Positions 36,901-44,358 of a DNA stretch of 64,000 nt are shown here, piece by piece. The DNA is from Enhygromyxa salina. Its GTDB lineage: Bacteria; Myxococcota_A; Polyangia; Nannocystales; Nannocystaceae. Where the stretch lies: NCBI RefSeq assembly GCF_002994615.1, contig NZ_PVNK01000037.1, positions 1 to 64,000 of the forward strand. The letters are read 5' to 3'. Position 1 is the first letter of the stretch. Every line of letters starts with the position of its first letter. The position numbers and the translations under genes were made by a program. Under the pieces are notes generated by a model. That model searched no databases. It had not been told where the DNA came from and saw nothing but the letters and a program-made list of their open reading frames with translations.

Positions 36901-37299
36901 ACGACCTTCGACGTCGTCGCGATGATCGGCCTGTTCATCTTGATCGGCATCATCGTCAACAACGGGATCATGCTCGTCGACAAGGTCACGCAGCTGCGCG
37001 CGCACGGGGTCTCGCGCGACGAGGCCCTCGCCCGGGCCGGCCGCGACCGCCTCCGGCCCGTGCTCATGACCGCGTTCACGACGATCTTCGGCCTGATCCC
37101 GATGCTCCTGCACCACCCGACCCTGGCCGGGGTCTACTACCACTCGATCGCGATCATCATCGCCGCCGGGCTCGCAACGAGCACGGTGATGACCCTGGTC
37201 TTCCTGCCCTCGGCCTACGTGCTCGTCGAGAACTTCTCGCTGACCTCGCGCCGGGTCTGGGCCAAGATCGTTGGGGCCGGTGCTTTGCGTCGGGGCTGA
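33922..37299 (+). CDS. RND-family efflux transporter inner-membrane subunit
   Basis: An 1125-residue HAE1-type RND permease, twelve membrane helices in two repeats. An N-terminal helix (RPVTVAMLLVAVFLLGTIAMV) is followed by porter domains (VRINI-like VQIRVNITTTSPEILEREV) and a helix cluster with LVLCVGMLIDNAVVIVESI, which carries the Asp of the proton relay. The second half repeats this (GLFILIGIIVNNGIMLVDKV). Two disordered Ser/Gly/Asp inserts (about 245-300 and 825-850) break the porter domains and are unusual. GTG 33922 or ATG 33931 starts the protein. No periplasmic adaptor or outer-membrane channel gene adjoins, so partners must be elsewhere. Confidence 0.88.
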   Translation: MDRMRSWSLSDLALARPVTVAMLLVAVFLLGTIAMVKLPLAFLPAEAVSRVQIRVNITTTSPEILEREVIRPLEDAVAGVGDLDTMSVSSGSWGVRMRLQFRPGTDIDARKLELRERVDRARGLLPDSVQTVELSSSQGAADEPIMRVRIASDKQLDGEYYLIERRVVRAIERIEGVASVELEGVEPHELEVALDLDAARSHGIALADVGGAVRQSQRGRSLGTLRRTSRDTGLRSPGAPAEAEHFAALPVERGAASAGQSEDEADALTLSGGTDEGAGSSAGSTTIAGSGSAARDRSFARLGEVAGIAMHPKEQRRGSRLNGRPAINLEVFAEAGASPVDVSTAVREVVDGLRGDPALGGIDVAVFEDQGTVILSTLGDLRDTGLYGGLIGVIVLFGFLHRWRTTLTAAVCIPLSVLAACGVLFLRGSELNCIVLLGLVLCVGMLIDNAVVIVESIQLHLQRGESRLEAARQGAREVGLATVASTMSSVIVFLPMIVGGGGGGEMYTYMRPLGATFVTALVASLLVSQLAVPLLMALRAPARWRRTKPRGADDESSYRQTRNVVLEPIARLYARFVSWTIAHPRLTLLVGLGLCVTAVYPAMNMQVDMGTDEKMVAMPIRLELTGSRDVEEVEARVVVAERALLGAKDEIGIETLTCRYRDWGAWCDAFPGTDIQSEQQMSDFKQRIADALPEQPGVRYHVGERDGWWMRNRDPREVQFVLRGEDMSTLFEQSERFANHLAARLPKGSADNPDAGGYDTITGPFNEGNQELHVVLDIDRLRRLGLRASDVAQMVSLAFEGVPLGSIRGPQGEVSLRLSTGRLSEGRRGAGSDAGSDPGSDDGADDGPGLAELEDLRIPLPEATPDGAREVSLASLGTIELARSPWWVQRVDRQTELRMKVRFVSPDQEANNAALEQAKQGFVLPEGYSFGERTRWGRDEGEMIDLIVNLGLCLILVYAVMASLFESFLQPGAILTTGLLGCFGAPWAMWATKTTFDVVAMIGLFILIGIIVNNGIMLVDKVTQLRAHGVSRDEALARAGRDRLRPVLMTAFTTIFGLIPMLLHHPTLAGVYYHSIAIIIAAGLATSTVMTLVFLPSAYVLVENFSLTSRRVWAKIVGAGALRRG

Positions 37300-37321
37300 T
37301 CTAGCGGGATACTCTCACCTG

Positions 37322-37696
37322 ATGGCCGAGCCCCTGACGACCGTGCGCGTAGACAAGTGGCTGTGGGCGGCGCGGATGTTCAAGACCCGCTCGGCCGCCT
37401 CGAGCGCGTGCACGGCCGGTCACGTCAAGATCTCCGGCGAGTCCGTCAAGGCCAGCAAGGCCGTCAAGCCCGGCGACCACGTCGACGTCTTGACCCCGGG
37501 CGGCCCGCGCCAGCTCGAGATCGTGGCCCTCAAAGATCGGCGCGGCCCGGCCTCGGTCGCCCAGACCCTGTACGTGGACCACACGCCGCCCCCGCCGCCC
37601 AAAGAAGAGCAGATCCACGACGCCAAGCGCGAGCGCGGAGCCGGGCGCCCGACCAAAAAGCAGCTCCGCGAGCTCCAAAAGCTCCGCGGGTGGTAG
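37322..37696 (+). CDS. S4-domain RNA-binding protein (Hsp15/HslR-like)
   Basis: A 124-residue protein with an S4 domain (about 8-60): RVDKWLWAARMFKTRSAASSACTAGHVKI is the family opening, followed by a VKPGD turn. The C-terminus is basic (KRERGAGRPTKKQLREL). Hsp15-type proteins bind stalled 50S subunits carrying nascent chains and help recycle them. The gene starts 22 bp after the RND pump gene and ends 11 bp before the esterase gene, so the three may be one transcript, although the functions differ. Confidence 0.85.
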   Translation: MAEPLTTVRVDKWLWAARMFKTRSAASSACTAGHVKISGESVKASKAVKPGDHVDVLTPGGPRQLEIVALKDRRGPASVAQTLYVDHTPPPPPKEEQIHDAKRERGAGRPTKKQLRELQKLRGW

Positions 37697-37707
37697 ACAC
37701 TCAGCTC

Positions 37708-38379
37708 ATGAGTGAACTGCTCGAGTCCATCGAAATCGGCCCCAAGGGCGACGCGGCCAAGGCCAGCGTGATCTGGTTGCATGGCCTCGGCGCCGACGGC
37801 CACGACTTCGAGCCGATCCCCCCGCTGCTCGATCTCCCCCACGTCCGCTTCATCTTGCCCCACGCCGCGCGCCGGCCGGTCACGATCAACAATGGGTTCG
37901 TGATGCGGGCCTGGTACGACATCTTGTCGCTCAGCTTCGAGGGGGTACGCGAGTCCGAGTCGGACATCCGCGCGTCACAAGCGGCGATCGAGGCCCTGAT
38001 CCAGCGCGAGCGCGAGCGCGGGGTCCCGAGCGAAAAGATCGTGCTCGTCGGCTTCTCCCAGGGCGGCGCCATGGCCCTGCACGTCGGCCTGCGCTGGGCC
38101 GAGCCCCTGGCCGGGATCGTGGTCCTGAGCGCCTACCTGCTGATGGGGGATCACCTCGCCGAGGAGCAGTCCCCCGCCAACGCGAGCACGCCGATGCTGT
38201 TTTGCCACGGCCGCCAGGATCCGATGGTCCCGATGTTCCTCGGCAAGGCCGCCCACGATCAGGTCCAGGCGCTCCAGCCCGAGCGGCCGATCTCGTGGTT
38301 CGACTACCCGATGCAGCACGCCGTGTGCCCCGAAGAGCTGGCCGAGATCGCGCGCTTCTTGCACGCTCAGATCGGCTGA
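37708..38379 (+). CDS. Carboxylesterase/phospholipase (alpha/beta hydrolase)
   Basis: A 223-residue alpha/beta hydrolase of the acyl-protein-thioesterase/carboxylesterase group. The opening VIWLHGLGADGHDF, the nucleophile elbow GFSQGG (S117), the acid in HGRQDPMVP (D171) and the base in YPMQHAVCPEE (H204) form a complete triad. Length and motif order match small bacterial carboxylesterases that hydrolyse short-chain esters or thioesters. No signal peptide, so it acts in the cytoplasm. Tightly spaced after the S4 gene; downstream lies a double copy of the dispersed palindrome. Confidence 0.9.
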   Translation: MSELLESIEIGPKGDAAKASVIWLHGLGADGHDFEPIPPLLDLPHVRFILPHAARRPVTINNGFVMRAWYDILSLSFEGVRESESDIRASQAAIEALIQRERERGVPSEKIVLVGFSQGGAMALHVGLRWAEPLAGIVVLSAYLLMGDHLAEEQSPANASTPMLFCHGRQDPMVPMFLGKAAHDQVQALQPERPISWFDYPMQHAVCPEELAEIARFLHAQIG

Positions 38380-38431
38380 GCCTCAGTCCGGGCTCCTCGC
38401 CCCAAATCAAGGGCTGAGCTGAATTGAAGGC

Positions 38432-38467
38432 CTAGCAGCCCGGGCTGCTAGCAGCCCGGGCTGCTAG
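38432..38467. repeat. Two overlapping perfect copies of the 20-bp palindrome
   Basis: CTAGCAGCCCGGGCTGCTAG occurs at 38432-38451 and again at 38448-38467, sharing the central CTAG. CTA at 38464-38466 is the stop codon of the minus-strand kinase gene. This is the best-conserved form of the repeat and shows that it can duplicate in tandem. Confidence 0.95.
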
Positions 38468-39774
38468 CCCAGCGCCCACATGAACCAGCCGGCGACGCCG
38501 CCGACGAAGGCGAGCGCCGACATCCCCGCCAGCCACATCGAGGCCGTCGGGTGGCGATCCATGAAGCGCTCCATCCGCGTGTTGTTGACCTTCATGAAGG
38601 TGATCGGACACGCGACCGCGAAGTCCCCGGACCGGATCTGCTCGAGCGTGACGATGACCTCGATCGCGTCGGGGTAGCGCGCGTCCTTGGCCGGCTGGAG
38701 GCCCTGGCGCATGAAGTGGCGCAGCTCGACCGGCACGGCCTCTTGATGCGGGTTCTCGTAGACTGGGCCGACGAGCGCGGGCGGCTGTCGCTCCTGGGCC
38801 GCGAGCACGGTCTGCATCGCCGTCTTGCCTGGCTCGATGTAGGGCGTGAGCGTGAGCAGCTCGTAGAGCACGACGAAGGCGCTGTAGAGGTCGCTGCGCC
38901 CGTCGAGCTCGGCGACCTCGCCGACCGCCTGCTCGGGCGACATGTACTGCGGCGTCCCGACCACGGACCCGTCGACGGTCTCGGTCGACGCGCGCTCGAT
39001 CCCGGCCTTGTTGACCCGGTGCGCCTCGCTTCGGATGGGGTGGGCGATGCCCCAGTCCATCAGCATGACCTCGCCGAAGCGACCGACCATGATGTTCTCG
39101 GGCTTGATGTCGCGGTGGACGAGGCCGCGGTCGTGGGCGTACTGCAGCGCCCGGAGCAGGCCCGCGAACAGATCGAGGCGGGCCTCGAAGCTGTAGCGCT
39201 TGTGATACTCGGCGTCCCCCGCGGCGAGCTTGTCGATGATCGAGCTCAGGGTCTCGCCCTCGACGTACTTCATGACGAAAAACAGCGCGCCGTCGTCGTC
39301 AACCCCGACGTCGTGGATCGGCACGATGTTCGGGTGCTCGAGGCTGCCCACAGTCCGGACCTCGTCGATGAAGCGCGCGACCGCGTGGGGGTTGTCCTCG
39401 TCGAGCAGGCGCTTGACGGCGACCTTGCGCCCGATGTCGTGGTCGTGGGCGAGCTTGACCTCGCCCATGCCCCCGCGCCCGAGCAGCTTGTCATCTTGGT
39501 AGCGGGTCTGATCGCGGGGCACGATGATCAGCTTGTCGCCCTCGCTGCGGACGTCGGGCAGGACCGTGGCGACGCCCCGGGTCGAACCTGGGGGAAGGGT
39601 CTGGGTCAGCCTGGGTCCGCTGTCGGCACCCGGGGCGATCAGCGTCTCCTGCGACGGATTCGGCTCCGCAAACAAGGTCGCGGCCTCGGTCTCGGCGGCC
39701 AATTGCGTCGCTGGTGCGGCCGGCGGAGCGGCCAGGGGCTTGGTCGGGTAGGCGACGGTCTCGCGGTTGTTCAT
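38464..39774 (-). CDS. Membrane-anchored Ser/Thr protein kinase
   Basis: A 436-residue kinase. A disordered N-terminus (1-90) precedes a complete catalytic domain: LGRGGMGEV, VAVK (K121), VHRDIKPEN (219-227), DWG in place of DFG (240-242), and YMSPEQ. The Asp needed for catalysis is retained in DWG, a variant seen in many bacterial kinases, so activity is expected. A single C-terminal membrane segment (about 412-435) tail-anchors it in the inner membrane with no periplasmic sensor. The stop codon lies in the dispersed palindrome. Confidence 0.9.
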   Translation of the reverse strand: MNNRETVAYPTKPLAAPPAAPATQLAAETEAATLFAEPNPSQETLIAPGADSGPRLTQTLPPGSTRGVATVLPDVRSEGDKLIIVPRDQTRYQDDKLLGRGGMGEVKLAHDHDIGRKVAVKRLLDEDNPHAVARFIDEVRTVGSLEHPNIVPIHDVGVDDDGALFFVMKYVEGETLSSIIDKLAAGDAEYHKRYSFEARLDLFAGLLRALQYAHDRGLVHRDIKPENIMVGRFGEVMLMDWGIAHPIRSEAHRVNKAGIERASTETVDGSVVGTPQYMSPEQAVGEVAELDGRSDLYSAFVVLYELLTLTPYIEPGKTAMQTVLAAQERQPPALVGPVYENPHQEAVPVELRHFMRQGLQPAKDARYPDAIEVIVTLEQIRSGDFAVACPITFMKVNNTRMERFMDRHPTASMWLAGMSALAFVGGVAGWFMWALG

Positions 39775-39939
39775 GGGAAGTTCCGGCTCAACGACGCGCG
39801 GGGCATCGGAGGATCGACATGGCGGGAGTATATCTGGCGGCCTGTCTGAGCGCGTACGGCTGGCCGCGAGGGGTGTTACCGAACACCACGCGGGCGCCAG
39901 CGCACGACACGCTGACGCCCGCGAGCTGGGGGCGGTCGA

Positions 39940-41793
39940 CTACTTGGTCGGCGGCTTGGTCGGTGCCTTGGTCAGCGGCGAGCCGAAGCGCGAGCCCGCG
40001 CCCGGGCCCGAGCTGCCGCCGCCTTGCTTGGCCTTGCGGTAGCGCTCACGGACGATCTCGGTCGCGATCTCCCGCGAGCCGAGCCCGAAGGCCAGCGCCC
40101 CGGCCAGGCACAGGGCCCCAAACAGCAGCGCGAAGCTCAAGAGCACGAAGTCCGCGGCGACGCCGAGCTGGTGGACCGCCATCGTGAACGCGAACACGAG
40201 CACGGCGTAGCGGGCGAATTCGGCCAGCCACACCGGGCTGCGCTCGCGCTCGTCCTCGACCGTGGGCTCCGGCTGCTCACCGCGCTGGCGGGCTTCGACG
40301 AGGTCGCGGACGTAGTTGCCGAGCGCGAACCCGAGCACGACGACCACCAGCGCGACCGCGGCGCGCGTGACCGCGAAGACCAAGAAGGCGTCGACGTAGC
40401 GGGCCCAGGTGTGGAGGTCGAGGTTGTTGAGCCCCTGCACGATCGCGAGCAGCACGACCACGGCCTGAACGACGAACCCGACCAGGCCCGAGGCCTTGCC
40501 GAGGTCATCGTCGCGCTCGGCGATCTTCCCGAACTCGAACCCGAGCCGGGTCATCAGGCGATCCAGCCCCACGCTCTCGAGGGTCTTTTGGGTGATGCCC
40601 CGCAGCAGCCGCCCGACGAACACGCCGACGACCACGAACAAGATCGAGACCAGCAGCGCCGGGAGCAGCTCCCAAAATTGCCCCATCATGTCGGTCATCG
40701 GATCGGACAAGGTCGCGAGGCCGACGCTGTCGAGGGCCGCGATCACGGTCTCGATCACGATGAAGGCCATCACCAGCCAGCCGACGACCGCGCTCGGGGT
40801 CATGGTGCCGAACAGCCCGCGGAGCCTGATCTTGGCCACGAGCCGGTCGAAGCCGAGGGACTCGAGCGCGCGGGTGATCACGATCCGGGCGATCTTGGCC
40901 AGGATCCAGCCACCGATCACGATCAGGGCGGCGACACCGAGCGCGGGCAGCAAGCTGACCAGCGAGTCGATGGCGTGGCTCAGCGGCTCCGAGATCGCAC
41001 GGATCTGAAGGGCGTCGAAGGCTCCGGCCAGGCCCATGATCATCACGAGCCAGAACACGACCTGACCCGCGGTCTGCGAGAAGGGCCTCGGCGCAGGCTC
41101 GACCCTGGCCGCAACTTCGGCCTCGGTCTCGGCCACGGCGGCGGCCTCGGCCGGGGTCTCGTCGAGCTCGGCGAAGCGCTTGTCGATCCGCGCGAGGTCG
41201 ATCGCCTTGATCACGATCTTGCGGAGGATCAGGCCCGCGAAGTAGGCCACGATCAGGATCAAGATCGCCTTGCCGATCAATGGCAGGGCCTGGATCACCG
41301 TGTCGACCAGGCCCTGGATCGGGCCCGCGGCTTGCTCGAGGCCGGCAAAATCGAGGACGCCGACCACGACGAGGGCCATCAGCAGGTAGAACACGACCTT
41401 GGCGACCCCGCGCTCGAGCGCGTCGGGGTCGCGCCGCTCATCGCGGTCTTCGAGCAGCATCCTGACGCCGAGCTTCTCGGCCAGCTTGTCGTCGAGGTCG
41501 GTCTTGCACAGGATCCGAAACACGACCCACGCCACCAGCTTGGCCACGAGCCAGCCGCCGATGAAGAGCAGGAGGCCGAGCAGCAGCTGCAAGCCCGTGC
41601 GCAGGAGGTCGTCGGACATCAGGGCGCCGACGCGCTCGTTCCACCACTGCGCGGTGAAAAAGCCTGCGCCCTGCTCGGCTGCCTCCTCGACGGCTTCTTC
41701 GGTCGCGGGAGGGCTGGCCCAGGCCAGGCGGGGGACGGCGACCACGAGCAGCGCTGCGAGGCCGGCAAACATTGGCTTGATTGGTTGAGACAT
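39940..41793 (-). CDS. Multi-pass membrane protein with repeated channel-type helices (mechanosensitive-channel-like)
   Basis: A 617-residue membrane protein with a signal peptide (FAGLAALLVVAVPRLAWA). It has at least nine membrane segments, several following the pattern PxLxxALLILIxGWxxAxxxxxxxxxxL (for example GLLLFIGGWLVAKLVAWVVF and LGVAALIVIGGWILAKIARI). These are the conserved helix repeats of small-conductance mechanosensitive-channel relatives. The beta domain that forms the MscS vestibule was not recognised, so it may be a channel-like or scaffolding protein. A clear ribosome-binding site (GGGAG) precedes the ATG at 41793. Confidence 0.75.
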   Translation of the reverse strand: MSQPIKPMFAGLAALLVVAVPRLAWASPPATEEAVEEAAEQGAGFFTAQWWNERVGALMSDDLLRTGLQLLLGLLLFIGGWLVAKLVAWVVFRILCKTDLDDKLAEKLGVRMLLEDRDERRDPDALERGVAKVVFYLLMALVVVGVLDFAGLEQAAGPIQGLVDTVIQALPLIGKAILILIVAYFAGLILRKIVIKAIDLARIDKRFAELDETPAEAAAVAETEAEVAARVEPAPRPFSQTAGQVVFWLVMIMGLAGAFDALQIRAISEPLSHAIDSLVSLLPALGVAALIVIGGWILAKIARIVITRALESLGFDRLVAKIRLRGLFGTMTPSAVVGWLVMAFIVIETVIAALDSVGLATLSDPMTDMMGQFWELLPALLVSILFVVVGVFVGRLLRGITQKTLESVGLDRLMTRLGFEFGKIAERDDDLGKASGLVGFVVQAVVVLLAIVQGLNNLDLHTWARYVDAFLVFAVTRAAVALVVVVLGFALGNYVRDLVEARQRGEQPEPTVEDERERSPVWLAEFARYAVLVFAFTMAVHQLGVAADFVLLSFALLFGALCLAGALAFGLGSREIATEIVRERYRKAKQGGGSSGPGAGSRFGSPLTKAPTKPPTK

Positions 41794-41920
41794 GACTTCT
41801 CCCTCGCGGCGGGGGTACCGCGCGAAGTCCGAAGCATCCTTGATCAATCCGCGCGGGATCAAATCGATACGTCGATCGCGGCGAGCAACGATTGCGCCGC
41901 GCAACCTGAAGAGTGGTCCC

Positions 41921-42664
41921 TTACTGCGCCAACATCCGAGCTCGCTCGGCGACGATCAGCTCGCGCACGTGATCCCGAAACGCGCCCACGTCACCATGAA
42001 AATTTGCGGGGTCAACCGGATCCATCACGCGGACATGGCAGTTGGCGACGGGCTTCACCAGGAGTCCGTGCTTGGGCAAGGTGTCGGCGGTGCCCGTGTG
42101 CACGATCGGGTAGAGCGGGCAGCCAGCCTCGATCGCGAGCCGAAACGCGCCGTCCTTGAACGCCTTGACCTCGGCGTCGGGCGAGCGCGTGCCCTCTGGG
42201 AACATCAAGATCGGCGCGCCCATCTCGAGCCACGCGTGGCAGCGCGCGCTCATCTCGATGATGCTGGCCTTGTCGCCGCGGACCAGCGGCACGTAGCCGT
42301 TGTAGCGCATGTTCCAGCCCAAGAAGGGCGACTTGAACACCGCGGCCTTGCTGACCCATTTGTAGGGTCGGTAGAGCCCGAACAGGACCAAGATGTCGCC
42401 GAGGGAGGCATGGTTTGCGACCAACACCGCCGGCCCGCGCCAGGGCAGCTTGCCTCGGCCCTCGATCTTCAGCCGCCAAAAGGGGTTGAGGTAGAACATG
42501 ATCTGGGCCCAGAAGCACGAATACAGGTGCTGGACCACGCGCCGACGGTCGAAGGGCGCGGTCAGCACGAAGCAGACCGTCGCGCCCACGAACATCAGGG
42601 CCGAGACCAGGCCAAAGGTCGCCCACCACAGCGTGGCGAAAACGACCTGTGCGGCCTTCCTCAT
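41921..42664 (-). CDS. plsC: 1-acyl-sn-glycerol-3-phosphate acyltransferase
   Basis: A 247-residue membrane-bound acyltransferase that converts lysophosphatidic acid to phosphatidic acid. The catalytic NHASLGD (H85, D90; HX4D), the middle motif around MRYNGYVPLVRGD and the FPEGTRS motif (155-161) are all present, after two hydrophobic N-terminal segments. Length is typical. It may also acylate other lysolipids. Same strand as the channel-like gene 127 bp downstream. Confidence 0.92.
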   Translation of the reverse strand: MRKAAQVVFATLWWATFGLVSALMFVGATVCFVLTAPFDRRRVVQHLYSCFWAQIMFYLNPFWRLKIEGRGKLPWRGPAVLVANHASLGDILVLFGLYRPYKWVSKAAVFKSPFLGWNMRYNGYVPLVRGDKASIIEMSARCHAWLEMGAPILMFPEGTRSPDAEVKAFKDGAFRLAIEAGCPLYPIVHTGTADTLPKHGLLVKPVANCHVRVMDPVDPANFHGDVGAFRDHVRELIVAERARMLAQ

Positions 42665-42709
42665 GCGCCGAAGGCTATCAAGCCTCGGCGCTCGATTGCG
42701 AGAGGTCTC

Positions 42710-43036
42710 TCACCTACGATCCAGCTCTTCGAAGAGCGTAGCCAGCAGACGCTCGACCATCTTCAGCTGCGCGGCCGACCGGCCCATGAGCAGCGCGTTG
42801 ATGCGCGCGACCTCCTCCGGAACGTCCTCGAGCTCGAAGGAGTTGAACATCGCCGCGACCGACAGACCCAGACCGCTGCAGACCTTCCGCAGCGTCCGCA
42901 GCGAGGGCGAGAAGTTCTGATGTTCGAGTCGACGGATCGTGTCAGCTGCGAGATCGCTACGTTCGGCCAGCTCTTCTTGCGTGAGCCGCCGGACCTCGCG
43001 GAGTCGTTTGACGTGGGCCCCAAATGAACCAGCCAC
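42710..43036 (-). CDS. XRE-family helix-turn-helix regulator
   Basis: A 108-residue DNA-binding protein. Residues about 8-62 form an XRE/Cro helix-turn-helix (VKRLREVRRLTQEELAERSD, ADTIRRLEHQNFSPSLRTL). The C-terminal 40 residues are helical (EEVARINALL, KMVERLLATLFEEL) and may dimerise. The GTG at 43036 is chosen because further upstream the frame appears to run into remnants of a different, flotillin-like gene. A short palindrome (43071-43083) 35 bp upstream could be its own operator. It lies at the edge of a decayed accessory region. Confidence 0.7.
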   Translation of the reverse strand: MAGSFGAHVKRLREVRRLTQEELAERSDLAADTIRRLEHQNFSPSLRTLRKVCSGLGLSVAAMFNSFELEDVPEEVARINALLMGRSAAQLKMVERLLATLFEELDRR

Positions 43037-43070
43037 CGATCTTAAGGTCGGTACCTGACTCAATTGTGAT

Positions 43071-43083
43071 CCCGTTGTACGGG
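43071..43083. promoter_or_regulatory. Candidate operator upstream of the XRE regulator
   Basis: CCCGTTGTACGGG is a perfect inverted repeat with 5-bp arms around TGT, 35 bp upstream of the regulator start in an AT-richer stretch (CAATTGTGAT precedes it). XRE regulators often bind such sites to repress themselves. Confidence 0.3.
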
Positions 43084-43119
43084 AGATCGTGGGGGTTTGA
43101 GCAGCCGTCCGAGGCGCCC

Positions 43120-43613
43120 GGAGGTGTCGCACGCGTCGGTGGAACGGGCGGCCCGACTGAATGTAGAGCTGGGCGAGCTCGAAGTCCTGCTGGCTCTGGC
43201 TCGGGCTTGACAACCTCGCTGAAGCGGCGCCGGGCGACGTCGACCTCGGCGGACTTGACTTGGGCCGGGACCATCTCGTTGGCCTCGTTGGCCTCGTTGG
43301 CCTCGCGGGCCTCGGCCCCGGCGATGTCGGCGTCGCGGTCGGCCTCGGCCTTTTTGCGCGTGGCGTCGGCGTCGGCGTCTGCGGCGGCCTTGTGTGCGGT
43401 GACGTCGCGCTCGACCCGGTAGCCGGCGGCGTCGGCGGGCTCTTGCTCGGTGATGAATTTGCGCTGGGCGTCGGCCTCGGCGTCGATGATCTGCTGCTGC
43501 TTCTCGCGGCTGGCGTGATCGACGACGGTGTGAGCGGAGGGGGCTTCGCCGCCGCAGCGAGGGCCTCTTCGAAAGGCCCCTCGAAGGCGTGAGTCGAGCG
43601 CGCAGCGCTTGAT
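43120..43613 (-). pseudogene. Flotillin-like gene remnant (C-terminal part, frameshifted)
   Basis: Reading the minus strand from 43613 with no start codon gives the coiled-coil, Ala/Glu/Asp-rich region typical of flotillin/SPFH proteins: ASREKQQQIIDAEADAQRKF, YRVERDVTAHKAAADADADA, then EANEANEANEMVPAQVKSAE and DVARRRFSEVVKPE. Near 43213 the plausible continuation (SQQDFELAQLYIQSGRPF) is in another frame. The N-terminal SPFH domain is absent. The piece ends beside a degenerate copy of the dispersed palindrome. Assignment to flotillin rests on composition and the KQQQIIDAEADAQR pattern and should be treated as probable, not certain. Confidence 0.5.
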
Positions 43614-43621
43614 TCAGGCCG

Positions 43622-43639
43622 AGCACCCCGGGCTGCTAG
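43622..43639. repeat. Degenerate copy of the dispersed palindrome
   Basis: AGCACCCCGGGCTGCTAG keeps the right half and centre of the repeat; the left CTAG reads CGAG. It separates the flotillin-like remnant from the AbiEii-like remnant. Confidence 0.8.
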
Positions 43640-44358
43640 CCTGCCTTGATTGAGAGGCGAGGGCTCGCGTGGCCGTGCGCAGGGCTCGGGGCCGCCGGGG
43701 GCGAATGACCACTGTTCGGGGGGATGATTCCCGGTTCGGGCGCGTCACTGATCGTCGGTCTGAACCCGCTCGAGCACCGACACATCAGCCAGGTCTTGGC
43801 CTCGGCCAGCAGCCTTCTTCCAGCTGCCTCCTTGTTGATGGTCAGGTCCTCGAGCGAGATGACACGGCGCTCGAAGGCCCCGCATCGAGTCGGACAACGC
43901 GGCACGCAGATCGAGGAAGTCGTCGCTCACCGGCCCCTTTGCTCCCGAGTCCAAAGACTTCGACGCTGAGCTGCCAGACCGAAACACCTGCGCCTTCCAA
44001 GTCTGACGCCGGGCAACACCACGCGCCGCAGCATCCGGGGATTCGTCCACGACGCGACATTGGCACGTTGAAGTCCGTGGCCGAGAGCCGCTCGTCCTCG
44101 GTCTCGCCGCTGAGTCGATGGGCGAGGTGGGCGCTCGCAGACGCCGCTCCGCCCCCGAGGTGGAAGAGTTCGCGGGCCTGCACGGAGCGGACGAGCTCGA
44201 TGATCGCATCAGGCAGCGCCCGACGATCGATCTCGAGCCATGTCGCCGTCGCCCGCAGCGGCGGCCTCGCACTCCCGCGCAGGTGTTGTCTGGCGACGGC
44301 GAGAGTGTAGCCAATCGGGCGCCCTTGCACCTCGCCCGCGATCGGCGACACTCCAGCC
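43640..44358. other. Stretch without an intact gene (decayed accessory DNA)
   Basis: No intact gene lies between the palindrome at 43622 and proS. Both strands carry only short frames. The recognisable content is the minus-strand AbiEii-like remnant at 43745-44240; the last 120 bp before proS must hold its promoter and include no clear -35/-10 pair. Confidence 0.55.
43745..44240 (-). pseudogene. AbiEii-type nucleotidyltransferase remnant
   Basis: Fragments in several minus-strand frames line up in the order of an AbiEii/nucleotidyltransferase toxin-family protein. Near 44230-44100: RALPDAIIELVRSVQARELF followed by HLGGGAASASAHLAHRLSG, the family's GG(G)xALAxxLxHRxS signature. Near 43870-43820: RRVISLEDLTINKEAAGR. 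Then, one frame over, DLADVSVLERVQTDDQ and stop, matching the usual KxxAxRxKDxxDxxxL ending. The catalytic DxD region between them is unreadable. Multiple frameshifts mean no functional toxin. No AbiEi antitoxin gene is visible. Confidence 0.45.

Noticed and set aside
33529-37143. A 1204-codon open frame on the minus strand
   Set aside because: It is the antisense of the RND pump gene; its translation is a low-complexity mix of Asp, Arg, Val and Leu with no recognisable domain.
43669-44310. A 213-codon plus-strand frame upstream of proS
   Set aside because: Ser/Arg-rich translation with no domain; the minus strand of the same stretch carries recognisable AbiEii-like fragments.
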